From positions 149,058-205,964 of the forward strand of contig NMRA01000372.1 in assembly GCA_002633005.1 (NCBI GenBank): 56,907 nt of DNA. The letters are read 5' to 3'. The notes beneath the pieces were generated by a model that ran no database searches, was not told the DNA's origin, and saw only the letters and a program-made list of their open reading frames with translations. Below, in pieces: positions 1 through 10,750 of the stretch. Both the position numbers and the translations under genes were made by a program. Positions within the stretch are counted from its first letter, which is position 1. Every line of letters begins with the position of its first letter. This DNA is from Phoronis australis (Eukaryota; Phoronida; Phoronidae).

Positions 1-115
1 AGCAGATCCATTTGATGTTTATTACATTCCTGACCCCCCTGGACAAAATCCTACAGGTTCGGTACCTGCACATTCTCCAATAACCTACTTTCATCAGCTC
101 AGCTCTTATTACTGA
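1..115 (+). CDS. Possible 3' end of a gene cut by the left window edge
   Basis: Frame 2 is open from the first base to a TGA at 113-115. It encodes about 37 residues rich in Pro, Ser and Tyr (it starts ADPFDVYYIPDPP and ends FHQLSSYY). I do not recognise the family. The composition looks more like a real C-terminal tail than the AT-rich DNA that follows, but the segment is short and has no splice evidence inside the window. It may equally be chance open frame. Confidence 0.3.
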   Translation, partial: ADPFDVYYIPDPPGQNPTGSVPAHSPITYFHQLSSYY

Positions 116-650
116 GTCTCCCTCTTGCTTATGATTTATTTCTCGTAATTTATATTACCTTTGTTGCCCAAATTTTTTCTTGGTTTACTCTATATTTTGC
201 CTATGTGTATTTTTCCATTACAGTGCTCGTGTTTTTTGTTTTCAATATTTTAAACAAAGACGCTTCACTGACAAGTTTGAATTTGGCAAACTAAGATCGG
301 CCGTAGTGAATACCTTGCGTACTTCGTTGGCCCACACACACCCGCTAGGTGTCGCCACGGTCCATGACACAATAATGGCGTCGGCCTTGGTGAATAGTCT
401 TGTTAGCGTGTTTGGTCATACTGTAGACTGTGAAATTCCAGAAATTCCAACGACTATTATTGTAAACTCGACAAGTATTGCTCTGCAGACTATACTGATT
501 TCAGTCGGGCTCACGGTACTAGCGCCCAAGCTTGCTGACCTTTAACCTTACTATGCATTGTTATGATTGGTTAGGGACATGGCGCAAAGCGTCACCTAGC
601 GGATCAAAAATGTTACAAATTTCTGGTGTTATTTCATATATTCATAAGAC
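116..650. other. Non-coding; one unassigned open frame
   Basis: A frame of 121 codons is open on the plus strand at 180-545, but it has no ATG near its start and resembles nothing I know. A plausible splice acceptor (ttccattacag) lies near 223, so a short internal exon cannot be excluded. I make no gene call. Confidence 0.3.
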
Positions 651-904
651 ATCATCAGGATAATATATACAATAGGACAGCAAGTGTCGAATACCACTCT
701 AGTTACTTCCAAAGTGAAATGAGAGTAGCGAGAGATACAGGGAATAGTAAGTAGGTATTCACTATAGATCTCAATGACCTACAACTATGGTGATGACCTA
801 CTTACTATTCCCTGTATCTCTTGCTACTCTCATTTCACTACATGGATGTGACTTGACTGGCATTGGGCACATGCTGTTTTATTGTATATATTATCCTGAT
901 AATT
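651..904. repeat. Foldback (palindromic) MITE-like element
   Basis: There are two nested inverted repeats. The outer arms are 651-683 and 872-904 (core ATCAGGATAATATATACAAT and its complement). The inner arms are 713-756 and 796-839, about 44 bp each and nearly perfect (core GATACAGGGAATAGTAAGTA). The spacer is about 40 bp. The whole unit could fold into one long hairpin. No coding capacity is visible. It is most likely a non-autonomous snapback DNA element. Confidence 0.75.
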
Positions 905-3001
905 AATTATAGCAGTGGCCGCCGGGGCAAGATAACTAAATACACAGGCACCTCATTCGGGGAATGAATGTAATAGGTTCACGTGGCAAGGTTACATTTG
1001 CCTTGACAACAATGTTAGAGATACAAAACTATATGTACGTACCCCAAGCGTGAACTTGAGGCACACGAAATGAGCTTTAGCGTTTCAAATTGGCCGTTAT
1101 TTTGCGACAGCACGCTTTGTCAGTGTTTTCGTTTCTTCCACTGCAGTTTTCTGAGGTAGGGGAATTTTCACATCTTATGTTGAGCTCGCTATTTTATTGT
1201 TTTTATTTAGGACTGTCTAAAAATTTGGAATTATTTCATTTTCTGTAACCCAAAAAATTCTAGATATGCGACATGTTACAGGTCGCATCCATATAGCGAA
1301 TGAACGCGTTATTGAATATTTATGTACACGTAGGTCTTGAACGCGAACGCGTTAACAAGTGGCAGGCTTGGAATAAAAGCAAATACAGTATATCTAATTA
1401 CATCCGTGTTTATATTCAGTCTTTCCTTGAAATTAACCTGAGTCTTCCAGTGTTTTGAGTTCAGGCAACCCTGTAAATTACGAAAATGAGTTTCAAAAAC
1501 TTGGGAATGCCGATCAGCTTCAAAAAGTTCATAAGCGAAATGTTTTTAAGTTTCATCACGGTATTGAGTAATTAAAGTACCTACTCACTGTTGTTGTAAG
1601 TTATGACTTCATTTTCAATTGTTTTTGACTTTTGAAGTTTGTTTTATTCCTCTTAACTCCTTGACATGGAATGCGCGAGGCACACTTTAGTTATCGATAA
1701 AATTAGAATTTGGCCAAATCAAAGAAAGGCATTAAAAATCAGCGGTACCTCGTAGATTTTCGTGCTCAACGTTTCGCTTTAATCACTAAATTATGATTAA
1801 CACAGTAAACTAATGTACACTTAAGAATGTCAAACTCTTGACTAAGTCAAACTCGACTATACTCAAACACATCGAACTACTATCGTACCTCATTGCGGCG
1901 TTTTCCCGTTGCTCCCAATTTGTTCGATTCTGTCGCCCAACAACAAGTTGTGAAGTTTACTCCCGTATCCAATATCTTTTACACGACTGGTTAACTCCAT
2001 CCTGGCATTCAGGGTTGGAGGGCCAGCTCTCTTTTGTTCGATAATTGCTCTAATCTTCAATAAGATTTTATCTAGCCTGACTGGACTGTACGCTGTTAAA
2101 AGTAAAACTTAAGTTATAACATATTTGAACATAAACCAATAGCATTTATGAAATCTTCATCAAATGGTGATCATGTTTAGTTTTTTGAGTCGCCAAAATC
2201 GCCCAACTGCAACCGAAGTTACGATAATCAAATTCTTTCCCAATGTACCAATTCGCGCTCAGGGATTGACGGTGTTCATACGTACGTGGTCTGTAATAAA
2301 CAATTGGCCTGCCTGTTTAGTTGTCATACCACACAAAAGACTGTGCTTGGCAGTTATCACACGCTCACAACCCCCTCCGTCTGGTAAAGTCACTGAACGG
2401 GAAAACTCTGCCATGTGTTTCTGTTTAGACTTCTCTCTCGTCATGCATAAACCACTGGTAGTTGCTATGACCTACATGTATATTGTTCATATTTTTCATG
2501 TTATCTAATGTATGCCACCATGTGGTCTCCTGTGCGATTTTACTTATATCCATCTACATGTATTCAGAAGTTTTTCTCATACCCTTGACAAAGAGCGCAT
2601 TGCTCGAAACGTGGGGAATATTTAATTTCTCCCATACGCGTTGAATCAGTAGAGGGAAATACGGCCAAGTAATAATTTTCTTCCGTATTCACCTCCCGCA
2701 CTACTTTAACAGCGATCTCTAACATGGGAAGTTCAAAACCCCTTTTATTCGTTATATTTTTATGTTTGTAACTGTGACTTAGTCATAGAAAGTACATACT
2801 TTGATCATTGCCATGTATTTGTCGTAGACTGCTTGCTAGACACCGTCAGAATAACCTACAGTGTACATGTAGCATTTTCATACAGTCGATGTGCACATTC
2901 ACAGAGACCATTCAGCTTTGTTGTTTTTTGTTCAGCATATTTCTGGTATAGTATGTAAACAAATTGTAATACGATGAATGTTTTCAGTCATCCAGTTGGG
3001 T
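905..3001. other. AT-rich non-coding stretch
   Basis: I see no gene. Short open frames (1838-2044, 2164-2508) lack family resemblance or splice context. A weak hammerhead-like string lies at 2584-2610 and is reported as a separate finding. Confidence 0.5.
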
Positions 3002-3006
3002 CATAG

Positions 3007-3825
3007 CATAGGCGGATTTAGGGGGGGCCCAGGGAGCCCGCCTCCCCCCCTTGGCTGCCGCAAAAAAAATAAAACAGTAAGAGCGTAGGGAACTGGTGAG
3101 TTTATTAATTAACCCCGGTAATTAAAATTATACGGATGAAAAAAGATTTAAATGTATGCAGTTTTAGTGTTTGGGGGGGGGGGACTCAAACCCAATTTCA
3201 AGTGTCAAATTCGGAACACTGCGCATTCGTAACGGAACTATGGCTAAGTATAGGCTCTCCCGCGATATCCCAGGCGACCGGCAGTGGCGCTGCGCACTAC
3301 GACTCCGTTTTCGTCGTCTGCTCCACTGTGCAATGAAGAAAATTTACTTCATTTTTTAAAGAGAATGGAACCTGAGTGACGATGAAAAAACAGAAGCTGC
3401 TGGTAAGATGTGAATTTCAATCGAAGCCTTAGTGAATCACTCAGAAACTCGCAATACTCTCTTTGTCAAACCTTAACTTAGACGATTTCCAAAGCAATCC
3501 CGTCATTATTGCCAACTCGAAAAACGGATTTGGTCTTTTGGGCATTTGAAGACTATTTTAAATACGANTCTTTCTAACGTTCAGTTTTCCTGTTTGACAC
3601 GTTCTCTGTTTTTTTTTTTCTTGAATAATACTTCAGGAATCAAGGAAAATGCTTGATTTTTAGAGGTAAAAACAGTAAAATTTCCTGGGCGGGATGGGTT
3701 TGCCCCCCTCCCGACCTCCCCCCATTCGGTGCTATGCGCATCTACAATCGTGGTTCAGTTTGCGCAAATGCTTACAGCCGGACAAAATGTTGGGCCCCCC
3801 TTGTGATATCCTAGATCCGCCACTG
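3007..3825 (+). mobile_element. hAT5-like non-autonomous DNA element, copy A
   Basis: The termini are inverted and imperfect: left CATAGGCGGATTTAGGGG, right CTAGATCCGCCACTG. The element is flanked by an exact 5-bp direct repeat CATAG (3002-3006 and 3826-3830), read here as the target-site duplication. CAGTGGCGGATC-type ends with 5-bp duplications fit the hAT5 group. It carries no transposase. A single N at 3567 falls exactly where copy B (5518-6470) has about 225 extra bases, so this copy is probably incompletely assembled. Internal open frames (for example 3136-3336) are not genes. Confidence 0.75.
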
Positions 3826-3830
3826 CATAG

Positions 3831-4034
3831 TATAAGAATCAATAAATCTGTTACTGGACTTACGGTACGTGGAGATCAGTGGCTACGTTGCGTCTTCCTC
3901 TCGAGGACTGTACGACAGATCACATGACAAGTCACGTGACAACTCAGTGGCCTGATGAAGTCCTCGAGAGGAGGACGCAACGTAGCCATCTCCACGTACC
4001 GTAAGTCCAGAAAAAGATTTATTGATTCTTATAT
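3831..4034. repeat. Long hairpin (foldback) element with hammerhead-like core
   Basis: The arms, about 3831-3908 and 3959-4034, are near-perfect reverse complements (ends TATAAGAATCAATAAATC and GATTTATTGATTCTTATA). The right arm is entered through CTGATGA (3954-3960), followed by a 6-bp stem GTCCTC/GAGGAC with a 5-nt loop, then GCAAC in place of the hammerhead GAAAC. The strand after it (GTAGCC) pairs with GGCTAC of the left arm. It lies immediately next to hAT-like copy A. Confidence 0.7.
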
Positions 4035-4559
4035 TAAACAAATTCTATTTTGTTCCATTAGTCAATGGTGCAGTCACTGACACACACATTTTAACCACTC
4101 TTGAGTGTATTGTGTAATTTTGCTTGTCAAACAGTGCCATGATAACCTCATAGAAACATTCAGATATATTTCGTATTTCTGCCATTTTTGGTGTCACTTT
4201 ACATTTTTTAAATTTCGCTGTTTGCAACTACTCTACAAAAGTGATACATGCAATATGAGTGTATTATTGTTGAATACAATGATATTGATGAGATCTGATT
4301 ACTTGGTTTACGAAAACCTAGGAAGAGTGTTATTTTTACAAATACAAGTTCAATAAGGTCATTGGTAACTATTACGTAACTTCAAACCCAAATTTCTCAA
4401 AAACGTGCAATGGGAACTTTTTAGATTTTGAAAACACTATACTAAATGGAATTAAGAAACACCAAAATAAAATTGCCCTCCTGAGGTACTCACAAAAAGT
4501 ATTTTCTGGAGGCCTTTCAAAACCTGGCCCACCGCCTATTAGACCGGCATCCCAGAGCA
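4035..4559. other. Non-coding spacer
   Basis: I see no gene or clear repeat. The overlapping open frames on both strands (4045-4227, 4105-4356, 4372-4560) are unassigned. Confidence 0.4.
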
Positions 4560-5517
4560 TTGACCATAGATGAACGAGGTATCAACATCTGACCACGGGG
4601 CATTTAGAGTCCACCTCAGTACACGTATACCCAGAAATGGACGTCTGCCGTTGTCTGCACTCTGGGTGTGACCCCTGGGGGCCTTAGAAAGGGGCCAAAA
4701 ATGAGCTAGACTAGATATTCGAGGTACCGGCCAAATCTGATTTAAAACGAACAATAGTACCGCGGTGAACACCGAATGACCCATGACAGACAAATTGCAC
4801 TCTGGAAGGCGTCCGGCAGAAACCAAAAAGGACCCCCAAAATGAGCTAGCACATACATTCGAGGTATCACAAAAAACCAATTCCATGTGATCCAATACAT
4901 GTACATGTCACTGGTCAGTAAATGTCCCATGACATACAAAATACGTTCTGGGCTGTGCCCGGCAGAAAAACCCCAAAAATCTCAATCACGGTATGCCATC
5001 AAAGAATTGAGCTAGACTAAATATTCGAGGTGCCGGCCAAAACTTACTTAAAACGAACAATAGTACCGCAATGAACACCAAATGACCCACGACAGACGCA
5101 AATTGCACTCCGGAATGGGTCCTGCAGCAACCAAAAAAGACCCCAGAAAATAAGCTGCCACATACATTCGAGGTACCACAACAAACCAATTCCATGTTTT
5201 AAAACATGTCACTGGCCACTAAATGCCACATGACAGACAAAATGCACTTTAGGTTGTGCCCGGCAGAAACTCTCAAAAATCACAACCGCAGGTATGCCAT
5301 CGAGATTTTGAGCTATATTAGATACCCGAGGTACCTGCTAAAACTGACTTAAAACCAATAATCGTGCCGCACCACATGACCCATGACAGACAAATTGTGC
5401 TCTGGAAACCCGTTCGCCAGAAACTCGAAATGACATCCTAAAAGGGAGCTAGATCATCATTCGAGGTGCCACAATAAACAATTCCATGTGATTCAAATAG
5501 ATGTTACTGGCTACTAC

Positions 5518-6470
5518 AGTGGCGGATCTAGGATATCACAAAGGGGGGGCCAGCATTTTGTCCGGCTGTAAGCATTTGCGCAAACCACGATTGTAAATGC
5601 GTATAGCACCGAATGGGGGGAGGTTTGCCCCCCTCCCGCCCAGGGTAATTTTCTGTTTTTTCCTCTAAAAATCAAGCATTTTCCTTAATTCCTGAAGAAT
5701 TATCCACGAAAAAAAGGCAAAAAAAACACGGAGAACGTGTCAAATAGGAAAAACTGTGAATACTACAGACATGAACTCACGACCTGGCGGATAGAGCGCG
5801 CGTGCTTTACCACTACACTACCACGATTTAACTACTTATCGTATCCAAACAGACCTACAGTACTTGTTTATGGTCCACAGCGTTCGCGCGCGTAACCAAA
5901 GTCTTTTTGTTATGCTTATTACACTTTTTTTATTTTGTGCAATCGGTTCTTAACAAATTTGTTGTATTTAAAATAGTCTTCAAATGCCCAAAAGACCAAA
6001 TCCGTTTTTCGTGTTGGCAATAATGACGGGGTTGCTTTGAAAATCGTCTTAAGTTAAGGTTTGACAAAGAGAGTATTATGAGTTTCTGAGTGACTCACAA
6101 GGCTTCGATTAAAATTCACATCTTACCAGCAGCTTATGTTTTTTCGTTGTCACACAGGTTCCATTTTCTTTAAAAAATGAAGTAAATTTTCTTCATTGCA
6201 CAGTGAAGCCGACGACGGAAACGGAGTGTTAGTGCGCAGAGCCACTGCAGGTCACCTGGGATATCGCGGGAGAGCCTATACTTAGCCATAGTTCCGTTAC
6301 GAATTTGACACATGAAACTGAATCTGAGCTCCCCCCCACCCCAAACACTAAAACTGCACACATTTAAATCTTGTTTCATCCGTATAATTTTAATTACCGG
6401 GGATAATTAATAAACTCAATATTTCCCTACGCCCTTGCTGTTTTATTTTTTNCCCCTAAATCCGCCTATG
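5518..6470 (-). mobile_element. hAT5-like non-autonomous DNA element, copy B
   Basis: This is the reverse-complement relative of copy A. It begins CAGTGGCGGATCTAGG and ends CCTAAATCCGCCTATG. An exact 5-bp duplication TACTA flanks it (5513-5517, 6471-6475). The uninterrupted satellite unit at about 5217 (ccactaaatgcc) shows the empty site. It retains a middle segment of about 225 bp that is missing at the N of copy A, including a tRNA-like stretch. A single N at 6452 stands where copy A has about 40 GC-rich bases. Confidence 0.8.
5768..5826 (-). repeat. tRNA-like (pol III A/B box) segment inside hAT-like copy B
   Basis: Read on the minus strand it contains TAGTGTAGTGG, a full match to the A-box consensus TRGYNNARNGG. 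About 32 nt later comes AGTTCATGTC, a degraded B box. The region between resembles the D-arm and anticodon part of a tRNA-Val-type molecule (GGTAAAGCACGCG..). No complete cloverleaf is present, so it is a tRNA-derived relic and not a tRNA gene. Confidence 0.45.
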
Positions 6471-6545
6471 TACTAAATGCCCTATGACAGATTAAACCCT
6501 TGTGCTCGCCAGCCCCAGAAATCCCAGCCATGTAATTGTGAAAAT

Positions 6546-7100
6546 TGTGACATATTAGATAATTAAGACACTGGTTAAAGCTTGGTAGAGTTTCGTAGAA
6601 TGAAGGATTTCAATAAGGAAGGTGTTGTGATCACGTGCTTCGGTTCATGGCGAATTCCTATACCTTTGCGTCCACTGAGCTCTCACACTGAGTATCAACT
6701 TGATGATGACGGAAAGTAAGCCTTTTGGAAAGTACCTGATATCAGTAAAACTTTGGGATACCGAGAACTGTCTAAAACCAACCCATTAAGTGATATTTAA
6801 GACAGCAGCTAGTGTAGTATAACGAACAGGAAAGATACGCCAGCGGCAACACATGTCCCCTAAATTTGCAAAGGATCGAGGAACCATGAAAATGACTTCC
6901 AAAGAGCCATTTCATTCCATTGGCTACTAAACAATAGTTGAAAGAAAAGCAACAGATGTGTTTTCAAAAATCTTCTTTAATCAAAATAAACAAAAAATAA
7001 CAAGACTTTCAAACAGCAACCTGTAAACTTATAACAACATAATAACAGACAATTAAAATAACTGCATCAAAGAGAACTTCACGCAACTATATGTTTAATG
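6546..7100. other. Non-coding spacer
   Basis: I see no gene. The 7,000-base side is AT-rich and precedes the C-terminal end of the minus-strand pseudogene. Confidence 0.4.
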
Positions 7101-8900
7101 TTATAGTAATTTCCTTTTAGTTCTAATACGATTCAATATCAGATTCGTCACTGCTACTCCAGCTTGACTCGGGCTCGCTTGATTCGCCATTTCCTCTACC
7201 TCTTGATCGCCTTGGTTTTCTTGTAAAAGACCAGTACCTTCAAAAAGGACATCAGGAACGGCAAATCCACAAAACCATTCGGGAGTACAGTATCCATCTT
7301 GTATCTTCCAATTGTAGTTCAGAGGATCCAAACCGTTTCCCGCATCGGCCGAATCCGCTTGACCCCAGAACATGGCAACATAATGGGCTCGTTTGAGCTT
7401 GTTCAATAGTGTCTTTCATCAACTATATTTTATCAATTAAAGTTATTACCTTGTTTATATTTCAGGTCATCTCGATTAATTTCAGATATCTCGCTTCAGT
7501 GACATCTTTGACTCCTCCCTTCACTCCATATAGGATGCACATTCTTCTAACTTTCTTTCCTCTGGAACGCCTACGCTCGTTAACTCTGAGAGTAACCGGA
7601 TAAGTGTCCCAGATGAGTCTTTCATCAGGATTTCCAGACGTCTCACTTCCCCTTTCTTATACAGTGCTGCTGCGACGTCACACCCCGTCATTGCATGTAG
7701 ACCAGGCAATGGTGCAGCGAGACCATGTTGTATAGACTCTAAAGTCTGAAGAATAGCGGTGAAGTCTATACGTCGGCGGTTATTACCAGATCCACAACCC
7801 ATTGTTAAACGCTCGAAAGGCATTTCTCTGCCGCTCTTCACTTGTCTTGCTATCATTCCGATGACAATTACAATAACATACGCGTCAGAAGCCCTGATTA
7901 ATGCATTGTCATTTGAGTTGGCTAACTGGAAGGCAAGAAGTGTGCCGGCTTCTTCGTGGGAGCCTTGAAGATCCGATGGATGATCAGCTGCCATGATACC
8001 ACTGTACGAAAGGCGAACACAGTTGCCGCCATGTGAGACAACAAGTGTTTTCTTCCCAAGAATTGTTCCATATCGGTCGTTTTGCCATTCGTGTAGGAGG
8101 AAAGTTGCCAAGTTGTCCTTAAATGTCCCGTTCTGCAACGATGTTGACTAGTCTGCCCTGGTGTTTGCTATGGGCCACTGATGACGAAAGTTGGGTCTTC
8201 TGCTTCACGCATTTGCCGGTCGCTACTTTTCAGCGAAAGTGCTTTGTATGTATCAAATAAGACATAGACTTCCTTACTTGAGCTTGCACAGAGGTAGGCT
8301 AGAAGGTTTCGGGTCAGATTTCCATAAGATACGATGTTTCCACTGGAAGACAGAAACAAATGCAGCAAGAGACTCCCATTAATTAAGGTCACGTCAATCA
8401 ACGGAACAAGTGTTTCTGAGAAGCCTCCTTGGAAACCCTCAAGTTTACCTAGCAAATTGCTTTTTTCTGTCTTGATCATGGATCCGTCAGAATGCGCAAT
8501 GGACAGTGAGTACTGTGTAATTGGAAACGTCATCACATTTTTCATGTCAAAAACTGACATTTCCGAAATGACAACAAGTAAACGAATGAAGACATCTCTA
8601 AGGCTTTCAGTTGTTGACCTGTACTTGGCAAGAGGCTGCTTCATGTTTATACTTTCTTTTGCAAAGCCCTGCACTTTTCGTCTTCTAATAGGCTTCAAAA
8701 ATACCTTCTTATCAGTTGAACACTGGTGTTGGAATTCCACTCACAGTTTGCGTCCAGCATCTAGGCAACCGGGTAAATACTCTTTGATTTCTTGTGCGGC
8801 TGGTTGTAGTATTCACCAAACAGTCGGATGTTGTTGCTGGCTCATCGATCGGTATCTTTGGAGATCTTGGCGGATTTTCTTGAAACTTGACCAATAGGCT
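7101..8900 (-). pseudogene. Decayed copy of a multicopy metazoan 'HEEADT/IDCGSGNNRR' family gene
   Basis: The minus strand shows ordered pieces of one protein. Segment 8740-8168 carries ..SLRDVFIRLLVV.., an AHSDGSMIKTEKS block and VYVLFDTYKALSLKSSDRQ. Segment 8138-7521 carries SHEEAGTLLAFQ, RASDAYVIVIVIGM, GCGSGNNRRRIDF and GLHAMTGCDVAAALYKKG. Segment 7406-7101 carries KLKRAHYVAMFWGQA. I recognise this layout from large uncharacterised families in corals, hemichordates and arthropods; a PIN/XPG-like nuclease fold is my inference. The frame is broken: there is a stop after ISGP (about 8165), a shift near 8145, another shift just before 7560, and stops before 7406. Two acidic positions usual in the family (HEEADT, SDTDV) read G and AY here. 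It is almost certainly non-functional. Confidence 0.65.
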
Positions 8901-9217
8901 TCTGTTAAAGAGACGATTAAACATCCCAATTATCTAATGAATTCGACGTATGTCTCCTTTTTAATTATTTTTGAGTATGATTCTGGCGTCTGCATCTCCA
9001 TTGGCCCTACAGTTCTAGGGATCATTGGGAATGTTTTTGTTTCTAGTGGAAAGTGCTTGGTGACGATTTTCAAATTGGTCTAATTGTTTTTTTTTGTATT
9101 TATTATTATCATTTACAAACAATTACAAAAAACAAACAAACAAATAAGTACACCATTCATTCACGCATGCACACCTCAGGAAGACCATTCTCATATCTCG
9201 TTTAAAGTAAATATCTT

Positions 9218-10315
9218 CTACATGAAGTTAACATGAACAATAAAATTTCCCCATTTCGCAGAGAAGCTGTCATATACAAAGTTTTTTTGTGCATTAAATT
9301 TTTCAGCATTATAGTATTCATAAGTTTTTGTAACGAACTTGAGAAAATTTGGTATATTTTTGTGACATCTCTCCTTGTAAATGTACTGTTTAGCTAGTAG
9401 AAGCAAAATGTTAAATAGAAAATCATGCGTCTTGTAAAGTCCTAGAATAACACTATCGTAAGACAGACAGTTGGGAAGCTGAATGCCACACTTTTGAAGT
9501 AGCTTTCCGAATTCCTTCCAGAAATCTTGTACAAAGCTACATTCCCAAAAAAGGTGTGACAGCGTCTCTGGAGCTTTATTACAAAAGGAACATACATGTA
9601 GATCAGAATCCCTAACACATATTTTGACTAAAAAGGTATTCGTTGCAATAATTCTATGTAGTATTCTAAATTGGAACCATCTAATATGGGAATCCTTTGT
9701 AATTTTGTAAGGTAAAGCATATATTTTCTTCCAATCTAAACTATCTCCTAGCTCTATTTCCCATTTACACTCTGACTTAGGTTTCTTAACATTATTAAAG
9801 ACTGAACAAATATGTCTACAACCTTTCAAATCTTTCCGTAAGTGAGTAATTGCTAAAGGCATACAAGGACAGTAGACATTGACACTTTTAAATTTACTTT
9901 GAAATAGACTTTTTTGAAACCTTCTTAGAACAGAAACAACACCATTATATTCTACAAAGTTGGTTTTCACGTCGAACCTATTTTTCATATTGTTCAGACT
10001 AACAAAATCACCATCAGAGGTATACATATCTCTAATAAATCTTAAGCCTTTTACAAACCAAGGCTTATAAAAAACACCTGTGCCTCCGATCGCCAAGTTA
10101 CTATTAAACCACAAAGGTTGGTTCAAAAAGTCCTCTTTACTTGCAACAATTATTTTCTTGTAGAAAGATAACATACTTTCAAATACGTCGCGCCAGTAGG
10201 AATTACCAATTAGAGTTAACTTCGACTTAATAAAGTCATCTCCAAATGAAGCAAAATTCTTTAAGAACGGGTAGAGTGAGTACAGTAATTCACCACTTTT
10301 AGACGCAGGGCTTTC
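9218..10315 (-). CDS. LINE ORF2 C-terminal part (zf-RVT region), 5' cut by gap
   Basis: The frame is open without a stop from the gap edge (10315) to the TGA at 9218, giving 365 residues. It starts ESPASKSGELLYSLYPFLK and contains a GNSYWRDVFESM block. It then has the zf-RVT signature: RWFQFRILHRIIATN, CVRDSDLHVCSFC and ETLSHLFWECSFVQDFW (Cys-x2-Cys ... His ... Cys). This region follows the reverse transcriptase in L1/Tx1-clade proteins. The catalytic RT motifs themselves are not in the visible sequence. The intact frame suggests a fairly young insertion. Confidence 0.8.
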   Translation of the reverse strand, partial: ESPASKSGELLYSLYPFLKNFASFGDDFIKSKLTLIGNSYWRDVFESMLSFYKKIIVASKEDFLNQPLWFNSNLAIGGTGVFYKPWFVKGLRFIRDMYTSDGDFVSLNNMKNRFDVKTNFVEYNGVVSVLRRFQKSLFQSKFKSVNVYCPCMPLAITHLRKDLKGCRHICSVFNNVKKPKSECKWEIELGDSLDWKKIYALPYKITKDSHIRWFQFRILHRIIATNTFLVKICVRDSDLHVCSFCNKAPETLSHLFWECSFVQDFWKEFGKLLQKCGIQLPNCLSYDSVILGLYKTHDFLFNILLLLAKQYIYKERCHKNIPNFLKFVTKTYEYYNAEKFNAQKNFVYDSFSAKWGNFIVHVNFM

Positions 10316-10750
10316 NNNNNNNNNNNNNNNNNNNNNNNNNNNNNNNNNNNNNNNNNNNNNNNNNNNNNNNNNNNNNNNNNNNNNNNNNNNNNNNNNNNNN
10401 NNNNNNNNNNNNNNNNNNNNNNNNNNNNNNNNNNNNNNNNNNNNNNNNNNNNNNNNNNNNNNNNNNNNNNNNNNNNNNNNNNNNNNNNNNNNNNNNNNNN
10501 NNNNNNNNNNNNNNNNNNNNNNNNNNNNNNNNNNNNNNNNNNNNNNNNNNNNNNNNNNNNNNNNNNNNNNNNNNNNNNNNNNNNNNNNNNNNNNNNNNNN
10601 NNNNNNNNNNNNNNNNNNNNNNNNNNNNNNNNNNNNNNNNNNNNNNNNNNNNNNNNNNNNNNNNNNNNNNNNNNNNNNNNNNNNNNNNNNNNNNNNNNNN
10701 NNNNNNNNNNNNNNNNNNNNNNNNNNNNNNNNNNNNNNNNNNNNNNNNNN
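10316..10750. other. Assembly gap (435 N)
   Basis: This is a run of Ns inside the LINE. The sequences on both sides belong to the same ORF2, so the gap is in a repeat that the assembler could not resolve. Confidence 0.99.

Larger units (their letters stand above)
4560..6545. repeat. Tandem (satellite-like) array, ~305-bp period, interrupted by an insertion
   Basis: A motif of the form gagctaga..agatattcgaggta recurs near 4702, 5009 and 5309. A second, related half-unit motif (..cacatacattcgaggta) recurs near 4843, 5151 and 5447. The array is therefore a roughly 305-bp higher-order repeat of two diverged ~150-bp halves. Recurrent ATGACAGACAAAaTGCAC blocks also mark each half. The unit is interrupted at 5517/5518 by hAT-like copy B and resumes at 6471 (actaaatgccctatgacag). 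The open frames in it are repeat shadows. Confidence 0.7.

Noticed and set aside
4539-5195. Three related minus-strand proteins (FVLNQIWPVPRI / FVLSKFWPAPRI)
   Set aside because: Their similarity comes from the tandem array, not from coding constraint.
8191-8897. Plus-strand proteins of 63 and 187 residues
   Set aside because: Antisense of the HEEADT-family pseudogene, which has recognisable motifs on the minus strand.
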